A stretch of DNA of 64,000 nucleotides, taken from NCBI GenBank assembly GCA_028687335.1, contig JAQUAI010000006.1:1-64000 (forward strand), read 5' to 3'. The notes beneath the pieces are model-generated. The model was not told the origin of the DNA. It worked only from the letters and a program-made list of their open reading frames with translations, and searched no databases. Source of the DNA: Gallionella sp. (GTDB lineage Bacteria; Pseudomonadota; Gammaproteobacteria; Burkholderiales; Gallionellaceae). A program made the translations under genes and the position numbers. Shown here piece by piece: positions 57,852 to 64,000 of this stretch (the stretch's first letter is position 1; the number at the start of each line of letters is the position of its first letter).

Positions 57852-58613
57852 ATGAGCAATAATTTCGCCTTTTATCGCAAAGTGGTCGCACTGAATTCCG
57901 ATGCGCATCGCAATCTTAAACTTTCCCCAAGTGACATCACCTTTGATTTCGCGCGCGACACTACAGCCGTATTGTTAGCGGCAGTCGAGTTTGCTGAAGC
58001 CGGGCGTGAATACCCCATCGTTTTTGTGCGCGGTGCTGACGACAAGATGCGCCCCGTGGTACTGCTGGGCGTGCGCGAAGGCGAAAATTTGTTTGTGGAT
58101 GCGCAAGGAAAATGGGACGCGCTGTATATCCCCGCTTTTGTGCGCCGTTATCCATTTGTGATGGCGGAAGGTGCAAATCCTGGGCAATTGGTGGTGTGTA
58201 TCGACGAAGCCTGTGCGGCACTGAATGTTGATCACGGTGAGTTGCTTATCAACCAGGAAGGCAAGCTGGAGCCGCGCATGAATGATGTCATGCAGTTCCT
58301 ACAAAACTTCCAACAGGAATTTACCCGTACCGAGCTGCTGGCCAATCAACTTGAAGAGCTTGGTTTGTTTGTGCAGCAGGGAGCCCGCTTCGATACCGTT
58401 GCCGGTGAAACATTTCAGTTGAATGATTTTTATCTGATTGATGAAGCCAAGTTGGGGCAGCTTGCTGATGATAAATTGCCGGCCCTGTTCCGCAGTGGCG
58501 CGCTCGGCATGGCCTACTTGCATCTTGCTTCACTTGGCAACATGCGCAAACTACTGGATCGCATCGCCAAGCATGGTGGTGAAACGCAAAAATCAACGAG
58601 CGCAGTTCATTGA
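57852..58613 (+). CDS. SapC family protein
   Basis: 253 residues. It shows the SapC-family pattern: an opening FYRKVVALNSDAHRNLKL, then YPIVFVRG, FVRRYPFVMAE and a late FYLIDEAKLGQL segment. The family is named after a Campylobacter S-layer-linked gene, but its role is unproven; no transmembrane helix or signal is visible. A GGGAGAG site precedes the ATG. It lies between der and the fumarase gene. Confidence 0.8.
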   Translation: MSNNFAFYRKVVALNSDAHRNLKLSPSDITFDFARDTTAVLLAAVEFAEAGREYPIVFVRGADDKMRPVVLLGVREGENLFVDAQGKWDALYIPAFVRRYPFVMAEGANPGQLVVCIDEACAALNVDHGELLINQEGKLEPRMNDVMQFLQNFQQEFTRTELLANQLEELGLFVQQGARFDTVAGETFQLNDFYLIDEAKLGQLADDKLPALFRSGALGMAYLHLASLGNMRKLLDRIAKHGGETQKSTSAVH

Positions 58614-58619
58614 TTGCCT

Positions 58620-60149
58620 ATGAGTAGCATCCGTCAACAGGACTTTATTGACAGCATCGCGGATGCTTTGCAGTTCATTTCCTATTATCACCCTGAAGAC
58701 TTTGTTCGCTCGCTGGCGGAGGCTTATCGGCGCGAAGAATCTCTAGCCGCAAAAGATGCGATGGCGCAGATACTGACCAATTCGCGTATGTGCGCATTGG
58801 GTAAGCGTCCGATTTGCCAAGATACCGGCATCGTGGTGGCCTTCGTGAAAGTGGGCATGGACGTCCACTGGCAAGATGCATCAATGAGCGTTGCTGAGAT
58901 GGTCGATGCGGGTGTGCGCAAAGCCTATTTGCTGCCGGATAACGTGTTACGGGCATCGGTTGTTGCCGATCCTGCTGGGCGACGCAAAAATACCGGAGAC
59001 AATACGCCAGCCGTGGTGCATTTTGATCTTGTTCCGGGCAATAAAATTGAAGTGGATATTGCCGCCAAAGGTGGCGGTTCAGAGAATAAATCGCGCTTCA
59101 CGATGCTTAATCCCAGTGATGACATCGTTGAGTGGGTCGTGAGTCAACTGCCTGGCATGGGAGCTGGCTGGTGTCCACCAGGGCAGCTTGGCATCGGCAT
59201 TGGTGGCACAGCAGAAAAAGCGATGTTATTGGCCAAAGAGGCGCTGATGCAGCCCATCGATATGACGGAGCTGAAAGCGCGAGGTGCACAAAATCGCTTG
59301 GAAGAACTGCGCATCGAGATATACGACCGCGTGAATGCATTAGGTATTGGTGCGCAGGGTTTGGGCGGACTGACTACCGTGCTGGATGTGAAGATACTGG
59401 ACTATCCGACACATGCCGCTTCCAAACCGGTCGCATTGATTCCCAACTGTGCGGCAACTCGCCACGTTCATTTTGTACTGGATGGCAGCGGTGTGGCGCA
59501 ATTTGAGCCACCCAAGCTTGAGGACTATCCCGATGTTCACTGGCACCCCGCCGATGATGCGCGCAGAGTGAATTTAGATACGGTGACGCGGGCGGAAATC
59601 GCGGGTTGGCAACCGGGTGAAACATTGCTGTTGAGTGGAAAATTACTGACAGGGCGCGATGCTGCCCACAAACGCATTGTTGATATGCTGGCAAAGGGCG
59701 AGAAACTACCGTCTGGCGTGGATTTTACTAACCGATTCATTTACTATGTCGGGCCGGTTGATCCCGTGCGCGATGAAGTCGTCGGACCTGCTGGGCCAAC
59801 CACCGCGACGCGCATGGATAAGTTCACCGAGACCATGTTGGCGCAAACCGGATTGATCGGAATGGTCGGTAAAGCAGAGCGCGGTAAGACGGCGATTGAT
59901 GCGATTAAAAAGTATGGTGCGGTATATTTGATGGCAATTGGTGGTGCGGCTTATCTGGTATCCCGTGCGATTAAGAAATCGCGCGTGGTTGCATTCGCGG
60001 ATTTGGGCATGGAAGCAATCTACGAATTTGACGTGGTCGATATGCCGGTGACGGTAGCGGTCGATACACAGGGGCGGTCGGTTCATGAAATCGGCCCGGC
60101 AGAATGGAAGCAGCGGATCGGAATCATTCCGATCAAACAAATCGTTTAG
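58620..60149 (+). CDS. class I fumarate hydratase (iron-sulfur)
   Basis: 509 residues from ATG 58620; a TTG two codons earlier is possible and neither has a ribosome site. Cysteines in CALGKRPICQDTG, GWCPPGQLG and PNCAATRH match the [4Fe-4S] ligands of class I fumarases; KGGGSENKS and GPTTATRMDKFTE are further signatures. It converts fumarate and malate. It is the single-chain FumA/B type. Confidence 0.95.
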   Translation: MSSIRQQDFIDSIADALQFISYYHPEDFVRSLAEAYRREESLAAKDAMAQILTNSRMCALGKRPICQDTGIVVAFVKVGMDVHWQDASMSVAEMVDAGVRKAYLLPDNVLRASVVADPAGRRKNTGDNTPAVVHFDLVPGNKIEVDIAAKGGGSENKSRFTMLNPSDDIVEWVVSQLPGMGAGWCPPGQLGIGIGGTAEKAMLLAKEALMQPIDMTELKARGAQNRLEELRIEIYDRVNALGIGAQGLGGLTTVLDVKILDYPTHAASKPVALIPNCAATRHVHFVLDGSGVAQFEPPKLEDYPDVHWHPADDARRVNLDTVTRAEIAGWQPGETLLLSGKLLTGRDAAHKRIVDMLAKGEKLPSGVDFTNRFIYYVGPVDPVRDEVVGPAGPTTATRMDKFTETMLAQTGLIGMVGKAERGKTAIDAIKKYGAVYLMAIGGAAYLVSRAIKKSRVVAFADLGMEAIYEFDVVDMPVTVAVDTQGRSVHEIGPAEWKQRIGIIPIKQIV

Positions 60150-60214
60150 TGACGGATAAAAGTTTGTCGGCTCCGAGTGAGGTGAGAAAACACTCGGTGG
60201 GTCGAAATTAGTTT

Positions 60215-60310
60215 GGCGGGTCTCCCCGCATTGTAGTCTGGTGAATCTGGTCAGGTCCGGAAGGAAGCAGCCACAGCTGGATACTGCAAGTGCCGGGGGT
60301 AAGGCTCGCC
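60215..60310 (+). ncRNA. ffs: 4.5S signal recognition particle RNA
   Basis: The conserved SRP domain IV is clear: GGTCAGGTCCGGAAGGAAGC in 60249-60268, giving the GGAA tetraloop and the asymmetric loop that binds Ffh. Outer stems pair GGCGGG at 60215 with CTCGCC at the end. Size near 96 nt is usual for short SRP RNAs. Confidence 0.92.
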
Positions 60311-60333
60311 TCCTTATGTGAGCGGAGGGTGTG

Positions 60334-60864
60334 ATGCGTAAATTGTTTGCTGCATTGATATTGTGCTTGTGTGCCAGCTCGGCTCAGGCGGTGGATGGCG
60401 TGATGGTGCAACTTGGGAATGGCGATTACACCGATACTGCCCGCGTCGGTGCAGTGTGGGATTGGCAACAAAGTTGGTTCAATGAAGGCGATTGGCATGT
60501 CACCGGTTTCTGGGAAGCCGCAGTGGGGCGTTGGAGCGGCAAGAGCTCGATAGGCGGCAATCAGAACATCACGGATATCGGTATCACGCCGGTGTTTCGT
60601 TTTCAGCAAAAAACCCCTTCCGGTTTTGCCCCCTATCTGGAGGGTGCGATTGGCTTTCATTTGATTTCTCCGACTGCGATTTATGCCAATCGTCAATTCG
60701 GCAGTGCGTTTCAATTCGGCGATCACATCGGTTTCGGTATGCGTTTTGGCGAACGTCAGCAATTTGATCTGGGCTACCGCTATCAGCATTTGTCCAACGG
60801 TGGGATCAAGAAGCCAAACCAGGGTATCAACCTGAACGAAGTCAACTTCATCTATCGTTTCTGA
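60334..60864 (+). CDS. PagL-like lipid A deacylase (acyloxyacyl hydrolase family)
   Basis: 176 residues from ATG 60334 (GGAGG five bases upstream). Signal peptide to about residue 19 (AQA). It forms a small eight-strand barrel ending in Phe. YQHLSNGGIKKPNQGIN near the end holds the His and Ser of the catalytic site, with the Asn/Gly-rich turn seen in PagL. It would trim lipid A at the 3 position in the outer membrane. Function is by family. Confidence 0.85.
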   Translation: MRKLFAALILCLCASSAQAVDGVMVQLGNGDYTDTARVGAVWDWQQSWFNEGDWHVTGFWEAAVGRWSGKSSIGGNQNITDIGITPVFRFQQKTPSGFAPYLEGAIGFHLISPTAIYANRQFGSAFQFGDHIGFGMRFGERQQFDLGYRYQHLSNGGIKKPNQGINLNEVNFIYRF

Positions 60865-60877
60865 TTCGGGGAGTCTC

Positions 60878-62488
60878 TTGTCCGCCACCACCGTCCTAGC
60901 GCGCAAATGGCGTCCAAAAAACTTCGCTCAACTGGCGGGGCAAGAGCATGTCGTCAAGGCGCTGGGTAACGCACTAACGCAAAATCGGCTGCATCATGCT
61001 TACCTGTTTACCGGCACGCGTGGCGTGGGCAAAACCACTATCGCACGCATCTTTGCTAAATCACTGAATTGCGAGTCCGGCATCACCGCAACACCGTGTG
61101 GCGTATGCAGTGCCTGTCGCGAAATCGATTCGGGACGTTTCGTTGATCTGATCGAGTTAGATGCGGCCTCGAATACGGGGGTCGACAACATGCGCGAGTT
61201 GCTGGAAAACGCCATGTACGCACCAACGGTGGCACGATTCAAGGTGTACATCATCGACGAAGTTCACATGCTTTCGAAAGGCGCCTTCAACGCTATGTTG
61301 AAAACGCTGGAAGAGCCGCCCGCGCACGTTAAATTCATTCTCGCTACAACCGATCCGCAAAAAGTGCCGGTCACTGTGCTGTCACGTTGCTTGCAATTTA
61401 ATCTTAAGCAGTTGCCGCCGGTGCTGATTGCCTCCCATTTAAAGTATGTGCTGGAACAGGAGCAAATTGCCTGTGATGCCCCCGCACTGCAACTGCTTGC
61501 CCGTGCGGCACAGGGCAGTATGCGCGATGCGCTGAGCTTGCTGGATCAGGCGATTGCATTCTCTGCCAATCAGGTGGAAGAGGCTGTGGTGCGTAGCATG
61601 TTGGGTGCGATAGACCAAGGTTATTTGTATGACTTGCTCGATGGATTGCTGGCGGGTGATGGCGAAAAATTAATTCAGGTCGCGGATGACATGGCAACAC
61701 GCAGCATCGCTTTTGATGCCGCATTGCAGGACATTGCCACGTTGTTGCATCGAATTGCGCTGGCGCAAACCGTGCCAGCAGCAATCGGCAACGACGAGCC
61801 TGATCGTGATCGGCTGCTTGATATGGCTCAGCGTTTGACCGCGCAGGATGTTCAGTTGTATTACCAGATTGCGATTCACGGACGACACGACATTGATTTG
61901 GCTCCAGATGACTACGCTGGATTCAGCATGACCTTGTTACGAATGCTCGCATTTGCACCTGGCAAGGCGGTTGTTCCAAGTAAGCCGGTTGCGACTGTTG
62001 CGGCTTCCGTCAGTCCGAAAGAGGTGGCTTCGACTGAGTTGCGTCCTTTCGCACCCGAAGCCTCACCGCCGCCGGTGCCTCGCGCCGTTGCGACATCTGC
62101 TGTGGATGTGCCCGACTGGATCACGCTTTTACAGCAAATCAATCTACAAGGTATCGCGCTGCAAATGGCTCGCCAGTGCGTGCTGGAGTCAATCAACGAT
62201 GCCGTGATTACCCTGCGTCTGGCGCAGGAGCATAAACATTTCCAGTCAAACAAGATGGCCATCGACAAGTTACAGTTGGCACTGGGTGAGTATTTTGGCA
62301 AGCAGGTAAAATTAAACATCATGCTGGGAGCAGTGCAGGAAGCGACACCGGCGGTGATTGAGCAGAATGACAAGGATGCACGTTTGCAACAGGCGCATGA
62401 ATCCTTGGCGCAGGACGGTTTTGTGCGCGACGTGAGGGAAGAATTGGGTGGGATGTTGTTGGTAGATACGGTCAGAGCCGTACAGTGA
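60878..62488 (+). CDS. dnaX: DNA polymerase III subunits gamma/tau
   Basis: 536 residues from TTG 60878 (GGAG upstream; no earlier ATG is in frame). AAA+ module: Walker [10 protein letters not shown], zinc-binding CGVCSAC with neighbouring Cys, DEVHMLS as Walker B, and SEN-like sensor [18 protein letters not shown] Pro/Ala-rich linker (about 365-410) leads to the tau C-terminal domain. Clamp loader core. ybaB and recR follow, the classic order. Confidence 0.97.
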   Translation: MSATTVLARKWRPKNFAQLAGQEHVVKALGNALTQNRLHHAYLFTGTRGVGKTTIARIFAKSLNCESGITATPCGVCSACREIDSGRFVDLIELDAASNTGVDNMRELLENAMYAPTVARFKVYIIDEVHMLSKGAFNAMLKTLEEPPAHVKFILATTDPQKVPVTVLSRCLQFNLKQLPPVLIASHLKYVLEQEQIACDAPALQLLARAAQGSMRDALSLLDQAIAFSANQVEEAVVRSMLGAIDQGYLYDLLDGLLAGDGEKLIQVADDMATRSIAFDAALQDIATLLHRIALAQTVPAAIGNDEPDRDRLLDMAQRLTAQDVQLYYQIAIHGRHDIDLAPDDYAGFSMTLLRMLAFAPGKAVVPSKPVATVAASVSPKEVASTELRPFAPEASPPPVPRAVATSAVDVPDWITLLQQINLQGIALQMARQCVLESINDAVITLRLAQEHKHFQSNKMAIDKLQLALGEYFGKQVKLNIMLGAVQEATPAVIEQNDKDARLQQAHESLAQDGFVRDVREELGGMLLVDTVRAVQ

Positions 62489-62525
62489 TAAATCAATTGG
62501 TATTAAGTTTTCAGGAGAAGAGAAA

Positions 62526-62852
62526 ATGATGAAGGGCGGATTGGGTAACCTGATGAAACAGGCCCAACAAATGCAGGCAAATATGCAAAAGGCGCAAGCT
62601 GAACTTGCTGGCGTTGAGGTGGATGGTCAGGCTGGTAATGGCTTAGTGAAAGTGGTTATGACCTGCGGCCACGAAGTGCGCCGCGTTTCGCTGGACGACA
62701 GCCTGATGGGCGATGACAAAGAAATGCTGGAAGATTTGATTGTGTTGGCATTGAACGACGCAATGAAGAAAGCCGAAGCAACGACCCAGCAACGCATGAA
62801 TGGATTCACTGCCGGGATGGGCTTGCCACCGGGCATGAAACTGCCGTTCTAA
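62526..62852 (+). CDS. YbaB/EbfC nucleoid-associated protein
   Basis: 108 residues; ATG at 62526 or 62529. The start [18 protein letters not shown] is a charged helix, followed by [20 protein letters not shown], both YbaB signatures. It forms dimeric DNA-binding clamps. It lies between dnaX and recR as in most bacteria. Confidence 0.95.
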   Translation: MMKGGLGNLMKQAQQMQANMQKAQAELAGVEVDGQAGNGLVKVVMTCGHEVRRVSLDDSLMGDDKEMLEDLIVLALNDAMKKAEATTQQRMNGFTAGMGLPPGMKLPF

Positions 62853-62855
62853 GGG

Positions 62856-63452
62856 ATGATGCCCACGCATCTCGAAGAGTTGATCGCGGCGCTGCGTTGT
62901 CTTCCCGGTGTCGGGCCCAAGTCCGCACAGCGTATGGCTTACCATCTTCTGCAACGGGATCGTGCCGGTGCCGCGCGGTTAGCCGACTCATTGCGGCTAG
63001 CTACCACGCATGTCATGCACTGCATCAAGTGCAATAATTTTTCGGAGCATGAAGTCTGCGAGTTGTGCGCCTCCTCAAAGCGTGACGCGAGTATGCTGTG
63101 CGTGGTGGAAATGCCGGCCGATCTGCTGATGTTGGAGCAGACGCAGTGTTATCGCGGTATGTATTTCGTGCTGATGGGCCGGTTGTCGCCGCTCGACGGG
63201 ATCGGGCCGCGAGAGTTGCACTTTGAGCGTTTGCTCAAACGCGCTCAGGAAGATGCTTGTGAAATTATTCTTGCGACCAACTTCACCGTGGAAGGCGAAG
63301 CCACTGCGCATTATCTGGCGGCGATGTTGCAAGCAAAGGGAATTAAAGTCACGCGTATCGCGCGAGGCTTGCCGGTTGGCGGTGAATTGGAACATGTAGA
63401 TAGCGGGACATTGGCTCAGGCGATGCTCGAACGAAGGGATGCACTGGCATGA
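62856..63452 (+). CDS. recR: recombination mediator RecR
   Basis: 198 residues. Helix-hairpin-helix [15 protein letters not shown], then a C4 zinc finger (C56 in CIKCNN, then CELC) and the Toprim domain with [13 protein letters not shown] and [12 protein letters not shown]. It works with RecF/RecO in gap repair. Its stop overlaps the rluB start by four bases. Confidence 0.97.
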   Translation: MMPTHLEELIAALRCLPGVGPKSAQRMAYHLLQRDRAGAARLADSLRLATTHVMHCIKCNNFSEHEVCELCASSKRDASMLCVVEMPADLLMLEQTQCYRGMYFVLMGRLSPLDGIGPRELHFERLLKRAQEDACEIILATNFTVEGEATAHYLAAMLQAKGIKVTRIARGLPVGGELEHVDSGTLAQAMLERRDALA

Positions 63453-64000
63453 ATGATGAAATAGAGCAGGAGCAGGATCAGGGAGAAAAACTGCAAAAGG
63501 TTTTGGCTCAAGCTGGTTTTGGCTCGCGCCGAGCGATGGAGGAATGGATTGTTGCTGGTCGAGTTAGTGTGAACGGTGAGCCTGCAACGCTGGGAATGCG
63601 CGTTTTCGAGGGTGATTTAATTCGAGCAGAGCGGCGCACGATTCGTGTTGGCGAACGCGAAAATACGCCGAGAATTTTGCTGTACCACAAGCCGGAAGGG
63701 GAAATTGTCAGTCGTGACGACCCTAAGCATCGGGCCACTGTATTCGATAAGCTGCCGAAGTTGCGCGGCCAAAAATGGATTGCCATCGGTAGGCTGGATT
63801 TCAATACCTGTGGATTATTGATTTTCACAACCTCAGGCGAGTTAGCCAATCGTTTGATGCATCCGCGTTTCGAAATCGAGCGCGAATACGCCGTGCGTAT
63901 TCAAGGCACCATGACACCCGAGCAAATGAATCAGGTGTTGAAAGAAGGGCTTGTGCTTGATGACGGTCCGGTTAAGTTTGAAAAACTGGAAGATCAGGGC
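63449..64000 (+). CDS. rluB: 23S rRNA pseudouridine synthase RluB (3' end outside window)
   Basis: The first 184 codons of an RluB-type enzyme. An acidic head ([11 protein letters not shown]) leads to an S4 RNA-binding domain ([20 protein letters not shown]), then the catalytic domain with [20 protein letters not shown], holding the catalytic Asp. RluE/RluF relatives lack such heads. In E. coli RluB makes pseudouridine 2605. It is cut by the window end in frame. Confidence 0.88.
   Translation, partial: MNDEIEQEQDQGEKLQKVLAQAGFGSRRAMEEWIVAGRVSVNGEPATLGMRVFEGDLIRAERRTIRVGERENTPRILLYHKPEGEIVSRDDPKHRATVFDKLPKLRGQKWIAIGRLDFNTCGLLIFTTSGELANRLMHPRFEIEREYAVRIQGTMTPEQMNQVLKEGLVLDDGPVKFEKLEDQG

Noticed and set aside
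61345-61360. A5 run in dnaX as a programmed frameshift site for gamma
   Set aside because: It lies near codon 157, inside the AAA+ domain, not in the region after the core where the E. coli slippery site occurs, and no adjacent stem was seen.

Overview
The window looks like a chromosomal segment of a sulfur-oxidising betaproteobacterium. Gene content points to Nitrosomonadales, near Gallionellaceae or Sulfuricellaceae: an AprM-type APS reductase operon, cytoplasmic SoeABC, a Sox system without soxCD in view, and betaproteobacterial housekeeping order (rpsB-tsf-pyrH-frr-uppS-cdsA-dxr-rseP-bamA-skp-lpxD-fabZ-lpxA-lpxB and hfq-hflX-hflK-hflC-hisZ-purA). The taxon is an inference from gene content; no 16S gene is present.

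Layout. 0-3.5 kb holds small general genes: a HIT protein, a DUF4279 protein, a TPR protein, a SlyD-like prolyl isomerase and unknowns. 3.6-24.2 kb is a sulfur-oxidation region. On the minus strand lies sat-aprM-aprB-aprA (sulfite to APS to sulfate plus ATP). Divergent to it, on the plus strand, are soeA-soeB-soeC (direct sulfite oxidation) and a SulP anion transporter. Then come fccA-fccB (sulfide dehydrogenase) and a run tusA-dsrE2-fadL-like-soxY-soxZ-soxA-soxX-soxB-DUF302. Together these could take sulfide and thiosulfate in the periplasm, pass sulfane sulfur to cytoplasmic carriers, and finish sulfite oxidation by two parallel cytoplasmic routes. A block of about 95 bp containing a TACCC-N5-GGGTA palindrome is repeated upstream of fccA and of tusA, suggesting joint control.

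A tRNA-Leu(CAG) at 24.5 kb closes the sulfur region. It is followed by rnr, rlmB and a large FtsX-like permease. 30.1-33.4 kb is an accessory patch: a broken beta-propeller-like gene with a frameshift at a G9 tract, short heads or tails resembling large secreted RTX/lipase-type proteins, and small membrane proteins. It is the least explained part of the window.

33.4-64 kb is dense core genome, nearly all on the plus strand: translation (rpsB, tsf, frr), envelope biogenesis (uppS, cdsA, dxr, rseP, bamA, skp, lpxD, fabZ, lpxA, lpxB), hfq-hflXKC, hisZ, purA, hisS, yfgM-like, bamB, der, a SapC-family gene, class I fumarase, the 4.5S SRP RNA, a PagL-like gene, dnaX, ybaB, recR and the start of rluB. 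Many start codons overlap the preceding stop, implying long operons. No CRISPR array, complete insertion sequence or replication origin was seen.
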